This document shows, piece after piece, positions 36,130 to 45,041 of a stretch of 64,000 bases of DNA (position 1 is the stretch's first letter; each line of letters begins with the position of its first letter). A program made the translations under genes and the position numbers. A model generated the notes under the pieces. The model ran no database searches. It was not told the origin of the DNA and was given only the letters and a program-made list of their open reading frames with translations. Origin of the DNA: Methylotenera versatilis 79 (lineage in GTDB: Bacteria; Pseudomonadota; Gammaproteobacteria; Burkholderiales; Methylophilaceae); contig NZ_ARVX01000001.1 in NCBI RefSeq assembly GCF_000384375.1, positions 2,046,001-2,110,000 on the forward strand, read 5' to 3'.

Positions 36130-36627
36130 ATGAACCTTAAATTAAAATTTTTATTACCAAATGTCAAAGCTGCGCACAAAGCAAGTGAAGCGATGTTACT
36201 TGCGCGTGTTGAATACAAGGATGTCAGTTTTTTGGCGAAGCCTGGTACTGATTTAGGCGAGTTGCCAGAGGCAAATGCAATAGAAGCGACTAATACTTTA
36301 CATGAAGGCTTAAAAGGGGTTTTGATGGGCGCCGGTATTGGTTTATTGGGCGGTTTGTATGTATTGTATTTTCCCAAATGGTTTACAGATTCACCAACTT
36401 GGTTCACCAATGCAACGCCTTTGGCTATCTTAGTGATCACCAGTGTAATGGGCGCAGCCGCAGCGGCATTCGGCGCTGCTTTATTGGGTTTTAATGTATT
36501 AAATAGCGATTTAAGGCAGTTTAAAAGACGTATAGATGACGGCGCAGTGTTAATGATTGTGGCAACACCATTTAATCGCGCAAAAGAGATTCGTGAAGTC
36601 GTAAAAAAATTGCATTTGAAATATTAA
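36130..36627 (+). CDS. Conserved-type small membrane protein, unknown function
   Basis: A 165-residue protein with a cytosolic N-part (about 1-55), two glycine- and alanine-rich transmembrane helices (about 60-80 GVLMGAGIGLLGGLYVLYF and 97-122 LAILVITSVMGAAAAAFGAALLG), and a C-terminal cytosolic segment (about 125-165) ending in a repeated regulatory-looking beta-alpha unit (DDGAVLMIVATPFNRAKEIREVVKKLH). The layout resembles DUF1269-type or stress-induced membrane proteins. No specific function. Confidence 0.65.
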   Translation: MNLKLKFLLPNVKAAHKASEAMLLARVEYKDVSFLAKPGTDLGELPEANAIEATNTLHEGLKGVLMGAGIGLLGGLYVLYFPKWFTDSPTWFTNATPLAILVITSVMGAAAAAFGAALLGFNVLNSDLRQFKRRIDDGAVLMIVATPFNRAKEIREVVKKLHLKY

Positions 36628-36677
36628 AAGGCAACTAGGCACACCTGTGTGTGCCATTAAACATTCTGACTGTAAAT

Positions 36678-37937
36678 TTACAATTGCGATTTTACAATTG
36701 ACGCTAAAGTCTCTAATAGCTTTTCTTGCATCGGTCTATTCTTCCATTGCTCATAGGTAATAGGGTGAGAATTTGCCCAGTCATCATTAAATATCTTCAA
36801 TTGATTCAGAGCAAAACTCTCATCCAACACATTCAAATTCGCTTCATCGTTTAATCTAAAAGAGCGATTATCAAAATTAGTTGAACCCACTGAAACCAAT
36901 AAAGTATCCACTATAAAAATCTTACAGTGATACATAGTGGGTAAATATTCAGCGATTTCAATCTTGGCTTTCAGTAACTCTCCCCAACTAGCTTTTGAGG
37001 CTTTTCTAACCAGTTCGGCATCGGTATATTTGCCTGGCGTGATAATGCGAATTTTGACACCACGTTTAACTGCACTCAAAAGCGCTTCAATCGTTAATTG
37101 GTCTGGCACAAAGTACGCACTGGATAATTCGATGGTTTTATAGGCGGCTGTAATTGCCATTAGATACATCAGCTGCATGGAGTCACTGCCGCCGCTAGGT
37201 GAGCTGCTGAACATTTGCATAGGCAATTTTCCAGTAGTTTCAAGTAGCGGAAAATAGCGCTCACTATGCAGTACTTGGCCTTTTGATTTTATCCAATTAT
37301 CCATAAACACTGCTTGCATTTGGCTGACAGCCGGGCCAGTGACTTTAAAATGACAGTCGCGCCATTCGTTCGGATTTCTTGCATCGCCTCTCCATTGATC
37401 AGCGATTCCCACGCCACCAGTGAACCCTATCTTGCCATCGATGATTAATAATTTGCGATGAGTGCGATTATTCAGCCGGGCAAAGTGGCTCCAATGTGGT
37501 TTATGGTAACGTTGAACCTGCACGCCAGCCTCACGCATTTTATCGATTTGCGCCGTTTCCATTTTAATACTCCCCAGCCAATCCAATAAGACATGCACAT
37601 TAACACCTGCAGTCGCACGCTCACTTAACGAGTTTGAAAACTCCTCACCAATGCTGCCTGACCAATAAATAAATGTCTCAAAAGTAATGGTATCTTGCGC
37701 ATTTTTGATTGCGTCCAGCATGGGCGGAAAAATCTCATTGCCATTGATAAAGACTTGTATGTCATTTCCACAAATAAACGGTGGACCTAATAATGCACTG
37801 ACCGAACGCGAAAATTGTGGATTAGCGACATCATAATGGGACTGTAAATTACGATGTATTTTCTTCTCCGCAGTAATAAAGTTCATCAACATGACAAAGC
37901 AGAAAGCGGTGATTAGAATCGTTAATAGTATGAGCAT
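36678..37937 (-). CDS. Cardiolipin synthase (phospholipase D family)
   Basis: A 419-residue enzyme with an N-terminal membrane helix (about 1-20) and two HKD motifs: THRKLLIIDGKIGFTGGVGIAD (first) and YHCKIFIVDTLLVSVGSTNFDNRSF (second; H-x-K-x4-D intact). Similar in length to bacterial cardiolipin synthases and to ClsC-type proteins. It is the third PLD-family gene in this region and differs clearly from the other two. It makes cardiolipin or transfers phosphatidyl groups. A weak hairpin (GGCACA / TGTGCC) lies downstream. Confidence 0.9.
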   Translation of the reverse strand: MLILLTILITAFCFVMLMNFITAEKKIHRNLQSHYDVANPQFSRSVSALLGPPFICGNDIQVFINGNEIFPPMLDAIKNAQDTITFETFIYWSGSIGEEFSNSLSERATAGVNVHVLLDWLGSIKMETAQIDKMREAGVQVQRYHKPHWSHFARLNNRTHRKLLIIDGKIGFTGGVGIADQWRGDARNPNEWRDCHFKVTGPAVSQMQAVFMDNWIKSKGQVLHSERYFPLLETTGKLPMQMFSSSPSGGSDSMQLMYLMAITAAYKTIELSSAYFVPDQLTIEALLSAVKRGVKIRIITPGKYTDAELVRKASKASWGELLKAKIEIAEYLPTMYHCKIFIVDTLLVSVGSTNFDNRSFRLNDEANLNVLDESFALNQLKIFNDDWANSHPITYEQWKNRPMQEKLLETLASIVKSQL

Positions 37938-38051
37938 GTTGAATAGTAATTATTTTTACCCTAAAAATATGGTTAAGTCTGCAGATGTGCGTGTTGTGGT
38001 TTAAGCTTTTAAAAACTAAAAATGGCGTTGAAAACTGCTGAATCAGATGTA

Positions 38052-38083
38052 AATAATCCCTACCAATATTGATAGGGATTATT
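38052..38083 (-). terminator. Hairpin after the DUF3309 gene
   Basis: AATAATCCCTA / TAGGGATTATT is a perfect 11-bp stem with a 10-base loop, 54 bp after the small gene on the minus strand. Confidence 0.55.
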
Positions 38084-38136
38084 CCTTTGGATGATGTGAT
38101 ATCCGCGTTTTGACTGCTTATTTATTAGGTGGAAAA

Positions 38137-38295
38137 CTAAATTTTACCCATCAGCACCAATACGATTAGTATAACAACCACTAAACCTAAACCACCACTT
38201 GGGCCGTAACCCCAGCTTTTACTGTGACCCCAACTTGGCAGTGCGCCAACCAGCATTAAAATTAATACAATTAAAAGTATCGTCCCCAAACTCAT
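38137..38295 (-). CDS. DUF3309 family small membrane peptide
   Basis: A 52-residue peptide (MSLGTILLIVLILMLVGALPSW then a WGYGPSGGLG linker and a second helix VVVILIVLVLMGKI). This is the typical DUF3309 layout: two hydrophobic helices with a Trp/Tyr/Gly-rich turn. A strong GAGGGGA ribosome site precedes the ATG. The family is common in stress-related regions of proteobacteria; its function is not known. The short gene sits between the third cardiolipin synthase and the Pro-rich lipoprotein, all on the same strand. Confidence 0.85.
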   Translation of the reverse strand: MSLGTILLIVLILMLVGALPSWGHSKSWGYGPSGGLGLVVVILIVLVLMGKI

Positions 38296-38388
38296 GATGT
38301 TCCCCTCGTTGAAAAAATGATTAGTTAAAAATGACTATTTAATTTTTATCGCTTTGCTTATACAGCTTTAGTTTTATCAATCTAGCAT

Positions 38389-38706
38389 TTAATGCTTTTC
38401 TGGCACTATTTCAGGCGGCATATTGGCTTCTGGCGGCGGAATAATAATATTCGTGTCGCCTTTAGGCTCAGTGGGGTGGATTTTAATTTCCTCATCGCCT
38501 GATTTTTCTGTATCTGTTCTAGTGTTTGCATCAATACCTTCATCGCCCGATTGATGCGGGACACCAGTTGCTCCAGAAGAGTGTTCTGAAGATTCCGGCG
38601 TAGGCACTAGTGTTGGCTCATCTGGCAAATTAGCTGGGGCTGGTTTATTACACGCAGTCAAACTTAATAGCGCAATTGCAGCAGAAGTAATGATTAAATG
38701 ATTCAT
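38389..38706 (-). CDS. Small acidic Pro-rich lipoprotein
   Basis: A 105-residue protein with a clear lipobox (LTAC, Cys19). The mature part is disordered and rich in Pro, Glu, Asp and Thr (PDEPTLVPTPESSEHSS, PPPEANMPPEIVPEKH). No domain recognised. The palindrome GTGCGTTATCGCAC lies about 74 bp before its start, at nearly the same distance as in front of the BON lipoprotein, suggesting joint control. Confidence 0.7.
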   Translation of the reverse strand: MNHLIITSAAIALLSLTACNKPAPANLPDEPTLVPTPESSEHSSGATGVPHQSGDEGIDANTRTDTEKSGDEEIKIHPTEPKGDTNIIIPPPEANMPPEIVPEKH

Positions 38707-38779
38707 GATAAATCCTCATTAACAGTAAAGCCTAAACAAAAAACTTAACCTAATTTAATGCTTAAGTCTTTTTAATTCA

Positions 38780-38794
38780 GTGCGTTATCGCACA
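38780..38794. promoter_or_regulatory. Palindrome GTGCGTTATCGCAC (copy 2)
   Basis: Identical over 15 bases to the copy at 28038-28052, and placed 74 bp before the minus-strand lipoprotein start (111 bp before SelO on plus). Confidence 0.6.
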
Positions 38795-38905
38795 TAAGAT
38801 TAAAATCATCAGTTGAGCGATAGTTAACCCAAATAAATGATGAATAAAATTGCTTAACCCGTTTAAACTCAATACTATTCTAGTCATTTAGTTCGGATTA
38901 AGCAG

Positions 38906-40426
38906 ATGGAAACTCCCGCAGGAAAAGGCGCAGATGGCTACGGTTTTAATTTTGATAATAGCTATTTAAAATTGCCGTCTATTTTCTATAAAACACAACA
39001 GCCGACTCCAGTTAACAATCCAGAAATCGCATTATTTAACGATTCGTTAGCCTTGGAGTTGGGTTTGAATGTCGAAGCACTTAAAAAAAATGGTAGCCAA
39101 TTTCTAGCAGGGAATGTGCTTGTTGACGGCAGTGAACCTATTGCGCAGGCTTATGCGGGCCACCAATTTGGGCATTTCAATATCTTAGGCGATGGGCGTG
39201 CAATATTGTTGGGCGAGCATGTCACATTCAATAAACAACGCGTTGATATTCAGCTAAAAGGTTCAGGCAGAACGCCATATTCGCGCTCGGGTGATGGTCG
39301 TGCGGCATTAGCGCCAATGTTGCGCGAATACGTTATGAGTGAGGCAATGGTTGCACTGGGCATTCCAACTACAAGAAGCCTTGCAGTGACGACAACTGGT
39401 GAAGCTGTTTATCGTAACTTTGCAAATCCAGGTGCTGTTTTAACGCGTATAGCTGCCAGCCATATTCGTGTGGGTACGTTTCAATTTGCCGCTACCACTC
39501 AAAATCCGCAAGAGCTTAAAGCATTGGCTGATTACACGATTAATCGGCATTTTTCTAATCAAAAGCTTGGTAATCAAGCATTAACTAAAACGGGTGAAAC
39601 TGACAATCCATATCTAAAATTACTGACACAGGTGATTGATTTACAAGCTTCGCTAATCGCCAAATGGATGCATGTTGGCTTTATCCACGGCGTGATGAAT
39701 ACCGATAATATGAGTATCTGTGGCGAGACGATAGATTATGGCCCATGCGCATTTATGAACGCTTATCATCCTGAAACGGTGTTTAGTTCGATTGATGCCA
39801 ACGGACGTTACGCTTATGGTAATCAGCCCAAAATTGCGCACTGGAATCTGATCAGATTTGCTGAAACGTTATTGCCGTTGATTGATGAATCAGAAGAAAA
39901 ATCGATTGCGCTTGTGACGGAATATCTACAAGAATATCCCAATAAATTTCTAGCATTTTGGCTTGCTGGTATGAGGAAAAAACTGGGGATTTTTAATCAG
40001 GAAGAGGACGATTTAAAGCTTGCAGAAGATTTGCTGGTTTATATGCAAAAAAACAAAGCAGACTTTACCAATACATTTAGATATCTGGCTAAATCATTAA
40101 AAGATGAAGTTTATGATGCTGCACTATATCAAGATGTTGGATTTAAAAACTGGTTAACACATTGGAAAGCACGATTATCTAGGCAAAGTGAAAGTGTTGA
40201 AGCAAGTATTCAGTTGATGAATTCGGTCAATCCCAAAGTCATTCCGCGTAATCATTTGGTAGAGGAAGCGCTTAATGCTGCGGTTGATAATGACGATATG
40301 ACATTAATCAATGACCTATTGTTGGTACTGTCAGATCCGTATGCGGATTTAGATCATCCGGCCAAATACACGCAAACACCAGAACCTTTATTCGATGCAC
40401 AATATAAGACTTATTGCGGTACTTAA
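38906..40426 (+). CDS. selO: Protein adenylyltransferase SelO (YdiU)
   Basis: A 506-residue pseudokinase-fold enzyme that transfers AMP from ATP to protein Ser/Thr/Tyr residues, part of redox stress control. Family hallmarks are present: AYAGHQFGHFNILGDGRAILLGE, IQLKGSGRTPYSRSGDGRAALAPMLREYVMSEAM, FIHGVMNTDNMSICGETIDYGPCAF. The C-terminus ends in CGT, with Cys504 at the place of the Sec/Cys of the family. A full-length protein in a single-gene unit. Confidence 0.95.
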   Translation: METPAGKGADGYGFNFDNSYLKLPSIFYKTQQPTPVNNPEIALFNDSLALELGLNVEALKKNGSQFLAGNVLVDGSEPIAQAYAGHQFGHFNILGDGRAILLGEHVTFNKQRVDIQLKGSGRTPYSRSGDGRAALAPMLREYVMSEAMVALGIPTTRSLAVTTTGEAVYRNFANPGAVLTRIAASHIRVGTFQFAATTQNPQELKALADYTINRHFSNQKLGNQALTKTGETDNPYLKLLTQVIDLQASLIAKWMHVGFIHGVMNTDNMSICGETIDYGPCAFMNAYHPETVFSSIDANGRYAYGNQPKIAHWNLIRFAETLLPLIDESEEKSIALVTEYLQEYPNKFLAFWLAGMRKKLGIFNQEEDDLKLAEDLLVYMQKNKADFTNTFRYLAKSLKDEVYDAALYQDVGFKNWLTHWKARLSRQSESVEASIQLMNSVNPKVIPRNHLVEEALNAAVDNDDMTLINDLLLVLSDPYADLDHPAKYTQTPEPLFDAQYKTYCGT

Positions 40427-40484
40427 TCCATTAAAACAATATTACCTAAAGACAATACCATTCAAAGACAGCATTTTTTCAACA

Positions 40485-41084
40485 TTATTCTTCGTTAAGT
40501 AAATGCCCCAACTTATCTTTCTTAGTCTGAAGATAATGTTTATTTGATGCGTTAGATGTTATTTTTAGCGGTACAAGACTGTTAACCAATGTGCCGTTGG
40601 TTGTTAATGCGCCACATTTGGATGGATTATTGCTCATTAATCGGATGGATTTGATATTGAGGTCAATCAATATATCTGCTGCGGCATCGAATAAACGGCT
40701 ATCAACCGGCAAGCCAAGTGCAATATTGGCTTCAACTGTATCTAAGCCAGTATCTTGCAGCGCATAAGCGCGAATCTTGTTGGCTAAGCCAATGCCACGG
40801 CCTTCGTGATTACGCAAATAAATGATGATGCCAGTGCCTTCTTCTGCAATCAATTGTTGTGCGAGTTTAAGTTGCTCACCACAATCACAACGTTTTGATG
40901 AAAAGATATCGCCAGTTAAACACTCCGAATGCACGCGAACCAGCACATTTTCTTGTGAATCAACATCACCCATCACCAACGCTACATGCTCTGTCGCCGT
41001 TGCCGCATCTTGATATAAATGAATTAGGTAATCTCCAAATGCGGTCGGCAGTTTGGATGTGGTCACTCTTGTAATATTACTCAT
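40485..41084 (-). CDS. ribA: GTP cyclohydrolase II
   Basis: A 199-residue monofunctional RibA, first step of riboflavin synthesis (GTP to the diaminopyrimidine phosphate). Zinc cysteines Cys55, Cys66 and Cys68 (ECLTGD, RCDCGEQ) and the catalytic region YLRNHEGRGIGLANKI are present; it matches E. coli RibA in length. It lies 49 bp after the SfnR-like activator on the same strand, so it is likely the last gene of that sigma-54 operon. This links flavin supply to FMNH2-dependent desulfonation. Confidence 0.93.
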   Translation of the reverse strand: MSNITRVTTSKLPTAFGDYLIHLYQDAATATEHVALVMGDVDSQENVLVRVHSECLTGDIFSSKRCDCGEQLKLAQQLIAEEGTGIIIYLRNHEGRGIGLANKIRAYALQDTGLDTVEANIALGLPVDSRLFDAAADILIDLNIKSIRLMSNNPSKCGALTTNGTLVNSLVPLKITSNASNKHYLQTKKDKLGHLLNEE

Positions 41085-41133
41085 TAATTTTCTTTGAATC
41101 TTACTTGTTTAGCGGTAGTTTAAGCTTTAGCGA

Positions 41134-42261
41134 TTATCTTAATGCATTAATAACACTCATTTTAATGAGTTTTGCTCTGATAATGTTGCGGCTAACGCCT
41201 AATAGTTTTGCCGTTTGCACTTGATTGTTGTGGCAATAATTATAAGCGGCTTTCACTATTGTATCTTCAAAATGATCATAAAGATTTTCTGCACCTGATT
41301 CAAATAACTGGTGCAATGCATCATTGAGTAAATTGGTTTCTGAACCGACGCTTTTAGCGTCATCTTCTCTTTTCTTGTGCAATTGAATCGAAGATAGCTG
41401 CAAATCCTCACTGCGCACGGTATTGTTTTTGCAAATAAGTAGTGAGTGATGGATTACATTTTCCAACTCTCGAATATTGCCTGGCCAGCTATGTTGAACA
41501 AGCTTATTTTTTGCCTGCTCATCCAGTTTTATCTCGCCGTAACCAAGACGCCTTCTATATTCCGCAACGAAATATTCCGCCAAAGGCAAAATATCGCCTG
41601 GGCGATTGCGTAAAGTTGGCAACTCTAAATGCGCAACGCGCAAACGATAGAATAGATCCTCACGGAAATGTCCTGCTAAAACGGCTTCTTCAAGCCTTAC
41701 GTTGGTCGCAGCAACCAGCCTTACGTCAATTGGCGTAGATTTCCTTGCACCTAGTCTGACCACTTCGCGCTCTTGCAACACGCGCAGTAATTTCACTTGA
41801 ATACTGAGCGGCAAATCACCAATTTCATCTAGAAATAACGTTCCGCCATTTGCCGCTTCAAACCATCCTGCCTTGGCAGAAAATGCGCCGGTAAAAGCAC
41901 CTTTTTCATGGCCAAATAATTCACTTTCAACTAAAGACTCTGTAAATGCGCCGCAATTAACCGCCACAAAAGGTTTGTTTTTACGATTGCTTAGCTCATG
42001 TACGTGGCGTGCAATTAACTCTTTGCCTGTGCCTGTTTCACCAATAATCAAGACATTCGCATCGCTTGGTGCAATCATCTTAATGCGCGCAAGTAGTGCG
42101 ACCGATTTTGGGTCTTCAAACACTTGCGCCGTGGCTCTAATCGATTTAGTCAGCGATTGCGAATTAGGCAAGGTCAATAAACTGGTTTCTCGCTCATCCT
42201 GCGCCGAATAAGTAGTGACTTCAGACGAGGAATCAAAAAATCTAGTGTTTATAATATTCAT
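41134..42261 (-). CDS. sfnR: SfnR-like sigma-54-dependent activator
   Basis: A 375-residue enhancer-binding protein: short N-terminus without a receiver or sensor domain, AAA+ domain about 45-285 with Walker A GETGTGK (74-80), GAFTGA loop (121-126) for sigma-54 contact, Walker [14 protein letters not shown], and a C-terminal Fis-type helix-turn-helix (about 335-375, [20 protein letters not shown]). This lack of an N-terminal regulatory domain is typical of SfnR, the activator of dimethylsulfone use. Its gene overlaps the preceding monooxygenase-like gene (ATGA), so it is transcribed from a sigma-54 promoter it probably activates itself. Confidence 0.85.
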   Translation of the reverse strand: MNIINTRFFDSSSEVTTYSAQDERETSLLTLPNSQSLTKSIRATAQVFEDPKSVALLARIKMIAPSDANVLIIGETGTGKELIARHVHELSNRKNKPFVAVNCGAFTESLVESELFGHEKGAFTGAFSAKAGWFEAANGGTLFLDEIGDLPLSIQVKLLRVLQEREVVRLGARKSTPIDVRLVAATNVRLEEAVLAGHFREDLFYRLRVAHLELPTLRNRPGDILPLAEYFVAEYRRRLGYGEIKLDEQAKNKLVQHSWPGNIRELENVIHHSLLICKNNTVRSEDLQLSSIQLHKKREDDAKSVGSETNLLNDALHQLFESGAENLYDHFEDTIVKAAYNYCHNNQVQTAKLLGVSRNIIRAKLIKMSVINALR

Positions 42262-43466
42262 GAGTAAAATGTGGGCTCAGGGTAGCGATTATTCAATGCC
42301 CATTCGCCGAGTTCCTTAATTTTATAATCCAAAGGGTCATGCAGTGTATGCGTTCTCAGGTTGCGCCAATGTCTATCAAGCCTCAGGCCTGCATGGGTTG
42401 CTCTTGATCCTGTCACTTCAAACATTCTGCTGGTAATATCTAATCCCGTTCTAGTCGCCATGACCTTTGCTGCACTGATACAGGTCGCTACTTGCCCACG
42501 TTCATCTTCTGTTAATGCCGAATCCTTTTGCCATGCGGCATCCAGTTTATGGGCAGCTAAGTCGCTTAGTGCTTTTGTTGCCTCAATCCCAACAAAAAAA
42601 TCCCCATAATGCCCTAGAATATAAGGGTCTTGACTGGTGCTGGCAATGTTAGAAGTGTGCCAAGGTTTGGCTTCTTTTAACGTATATTGTTTTGCATCTG
42701 CAAAAGCACCTTCCGCAATACCCAAATATATATTGGTTAATATTAGTTGTGCAACTAATGGCCTTAAGCAAGAAAAAGGCGTACTTAAAGGGCCAGGATC
42801 ATTTAACAACTCATTTTCCTCTACACGCACTTTTTCAAAATTAACGCTGCCGCTATCTGTTTGACGTTGTCCGATATTGGCCCAATCGCCCAGCACAGAA
42901 ACGCCACTGCGCGCGGTTGGAATCGCCGCAATCACTAACTTCCCATCTATTTGTCGGATTGCAGAAGCAATCAACATTTCGGAATCGATGGCACCAGAGC
43001 AAAAGCTTTTTTTACCAGAAAACTCATGCCAGCCTGTAAAAGATTTAGAAATTGTTCTGTCATCTAACGGGTTAAGTGCATTGCCCCAAAACCAGTTCAG
43101 TTGCGCGGTTTGCTCATACCAACGTTGCCATTGTTCAGGTTTTGAGAATAAACGCACCGTAGCCAACATCAAATGTTGAAAGCCAAACACATGCGCAAGC
43201 GAGCTATCCGCTTTGGCGATTTCTCTTACAACCAGCAATGTTTCATGCCAGCTTGCGCCTTGTCCGCCATATTCTTTAGGAATAGTCAGTGACAACAGAC
43301 CGCTTTCGCGCAGCATGTCTCTTTCCGCTTTAGGTGTGCCACCAAGATAATCGCGTTCTACCGCAGTTCTGGCGAATTCTGCCGATAATTTCTGTGCAAT
43401 CTCTAGCGGACTATTGAATTGATCATCCGAAAGTATTGTATTAGTTGGGAATATGCTTAGATCCAA
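42258..43466 (-). CDS. SfnB/DszC-like flavin-dependent monooxygenase-type protein (1)
   Basis: A 402-residue member of the acyl-CoA dehydrogenase fold that more closely resembles SfnB/DszC flavin monooxygenases: N-terminal helical domain ([33 protein letters not shown]), [38 protein letters not shown], and a C-terminal arginine-rich helix [18 protein letters not shown]. Such enzymes use reduced FMN to oxidise organosulfur compounds. First gene of the minus-strand unit with sfnR and ribA; its own sigma-54 promoter is at 43503-43517. Substrate unknown. Confidence 0.82.
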   Translation of the reverse strand: MDLSIFPTNTILSDDQFNSPLEIAQKLSAEFARTAVERDYLGGTPKAERDMLRESGLLSLTIPKEYGGQGASWHETLLVVREIAKADSSLAHVFGFQHLMLATVRLFSKPEQWQRWYEQTAQLNWFWGNALNPLDDRTISKSFTGWHEFSGKKSFCSGAIDSEMLIASAIRQIDGKLVIAAIPTARSGVSVLGDWANIGQRQTDSGSVNFEKVRVEENELLNDPGPLSTPFSCLRPLVAQLILTNIYLGIAEGAFADAKQYTLKEAKPWHTSNIASTSQDPYILGHYGDFFVGIEATKALSDLAAHKLDAAWQKDSALTEDERGQVATCISAAKVMATRTGLDITSRMFEVTGSRATHAGLRLDRHWRNLRTHTLHDPLDYKIKELGEWALNNRYPEPTFYS

Positions 43467-43502
43467 AACTTATATCCAGTTGTTTTATATATGGTTTTTA
43501 TA

Positions 43503-43517
43503 GCACGTATTATGCCA
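43503..43517 (-). promoter_or_regulatory. Sigma-54 promoter, minus strand
   Basis: Minus strand reads TGGCATAATACGTGC: GG and GC are separated by exactly 10 bases. It lies about 37 bp before the start of the sfnB-like gene. Confidence 0.7.
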
Positions 43518-43540
43518 GTTGATAGATTTTGCATAAATAC

Positions 43541-43556
43541 TGCTGCAAAATCAGCA
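43541..43556. promoter_or_regulatory. UAS palindrome TGCTGCAAAATCAGCA
   Basis: TGCTG-N6-CAGCA inverted repeat. One of four in this control region; candidate SfnR-like binding site. Confidence 0.6.
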
Positions 43557-43668
43557 TCAGTAAATCCATAAATGCTGTTTAACACTTACGGAATAAGGCT
43601 TTGAGCCAATCAACGATTAAACTTAAACAACATTCTTTCTAATAAAGAATCTGCAGCGCATAAGCCGA

Positions 43669-43737
43669 TGCTGCATTTCAGCAGGAAAAGTGCTGCATTT
43701 GCAGCATATTGCTGAACAGGCTGCTGATTATGCAGCA
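43669..43737. promoter_or_regulatory. Three clustered TGCTG-N-CAGCA palindromes
   Basis: Sites at 43669-43683 (N5), 43691-43706 (TGCTGCATTTGCAGCA, a near-perfect palindrome) and 43722-43737 (N6). Spacing between centres is about 22-31 bp, and they lie 50-120 bp upstream of the -24 box of ssuD, typical for enhancer sites. Confidence 0.7.
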
Positions 43738-43789
43738 TGAAATGTACGGTGATGCACTTAAGCGTATGAATTCAATCAAATTTTTATAT

Positions 43790-43804
43790 GGCACAGTCCT
43801 TGCC
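43790..43804 (+). promoter_or_regulatory. Sigma-54 promoter of ssuD operon
   Basis: TGGCACAGTCCTTGC matches the consensus TGGCAC-N5-TTGC perfectly, 66 bp before the ssuD ATG. Confidence 0.88.
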
Positions 43805-43870
43805 ACTATTACTGCAACTTCGTAGCAACATTTGACTGCTGCATTCAGTATTTGGCATAAGGAAAACAAT

Positions 43871-45016
43871 ATGGAAATATTTTGGTTTTTACCAACACAT
43901 GGTGACCAACGATATTTGGGTACTTCAATCGGCGCAAGACCAGCAACTTTTAGTTACTTGAAACAAATCGCACAATCGGCAGACAGGCTTGGTTATAAAG
44001 GCGTATTAGTGCCATCTGGGCGTTCTTGCGAAGACCCTTGGGTGGTCACTTCTGCATTAGTTAACGAGACTAAACAATTAAAATTCTTGGTAGCAGTGCG
44101 TCCAGGTTTTGTGTCACCAACGGTGTCAGCAAGAATGGCTTCTACGTTAGATCGTATTTCTGGTGGGCGTTTGCTGATTAACCTTGTGGCGGGTGGCGAC
44201 CCAGCTGAGCAGCAAGCAGATGGCAGTTTTTTATCGCATGACGAACGTTACAAAGAAGCCGATGAATTTTTAGCCGTATGGAAAGCAGCGCTGACTGGCG
44301 AAACCATTAGTTTAGATGGCGATTACATTAAAGTAAAAGGCGCAAATATCCCAACCGGCTCAGTTCAAAAACCTTATCCGCCATTATTTATCGGTGGTTC
44401 ATCAGATGCAGCGATTGAGCTTAGCGCTAAACATATCGATGTACATTTAACTTGGGGTGAGCCGCCACAGGCTGTTGCAGAAAAAGTAAATGTGGTGCGC
44501 GCAGCCGCTTTAAAACATGGCAGAACGGTTAAGTTTGGTATTCGATTGCATGTGATTGTGCGCGAAATCAGTGAAGAGGCTTGGCAAGCTGCCGATGATT
44601 TGATTTCGCATGTCACAGATGAAACCATTGCTGCTGCACAAGCAGCAGTTGCTAAATTCGATTCTGTCGGCCAACAAAAAATGACGGCGCTGCATAATGG
44701 ACGACGCGACAAATTAGAAGTTGCACCGAATTTATGGGCTGGCGTTGGCTTAGTCAGAGGCGGAGCGGGCACTGCGTTAGTTGGTAACCCAGAAGAAGTC
44801 GCTGCCAGAATCAAAGAATATCAAGCCATCGGTATCGATTACTTTATTTTCTCCGGCTATCCACATCTGGAAGAATCTTATCGTGTTGCTGAATTGCTAT
44901 TTCCATTACTGCCATTGGAAATTGATGGTGAGCATGAAGCCAGTATTAAAACCAATATGACTGGGCCGTTTGGTGAAGCGCTCAGCCAATCAACAAAACA
45001 TGCTGCAGCGTCGTAA
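43871..45016 (+). CDS. ssuD: FMNH2-dependent alkanesulfonate monooxygenase
   Basis: A 381-residue TIM-barrel monooxygenase that breaks the C-S bond of alkanesulfonates, releasing sulfite. It aligns throughout with E. coli Ssu[81 protein letters not shown]. The start ATG 43871 gives the SsuD-type N-terminus. First gene of a plus-strand operon with an SfnB/DszC-like enzyme, an amidohydrolase-like protein and ribB, under the strong sigma-54 promoter. No ssuABC transporter genes lie beside it. Confidence 0.95.
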   Translation: MEIFWFLPTHGDQRYLGTSIGARPATFSYLKQIAQSADRLGYKGVLVPSGRSCEDPWVVTSALVNETKQLKFLVAVRPGFVSPTVSARMASTLDRISGGRLLINLVAGGDPAEQQADGSFLSHDERYKEADEFLAVWKAALTGETISLDGDYIKVKGANIPTGSVQKPYPPLFIGGSSDAAIELSAKHIDVHLTWGEPPQAVAEKVNVVRAAALKHGRTVKFGIRLHVIVREISEEAWQAADDLISHVTDETIAAAQAAVAKFDSVGQQKMTALHNGRRDKLEVAPNLWAGVGLVRGGAGTALVGNPEEVAARIKEYQAIGIDYFIFSGYPHLEESYRVAELLFPLLPLEIDGEHEASIKTNMTGPFGEALSQSTKHAAAS

Positions 45017-45041
45017 AGCATAAAGTTAGGATACAAACGTA

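Larger units (their letters stand above)
43467..43870. other. Divergent control region with sigma-54 promoters and UAS array
   Basis: About 400 bp without a gene, between the minus-strand sfnB-like unit and ssuD. It holds two divergent -24/-12 promoters (43503-43517 minus, 43790-43804 plus) and four TGCTG-N5/6-CAGCA palindromes between them, the expected layout for a sigma-54 activator binding in the middle. Confidence 0.75.

Noticed and set aside
44374-44814. A 146-residue minus-strand open frame
   Set aside because: It is the reverse shadow of ssuD, rich in Ser/Cys/Ala without any family pattern.
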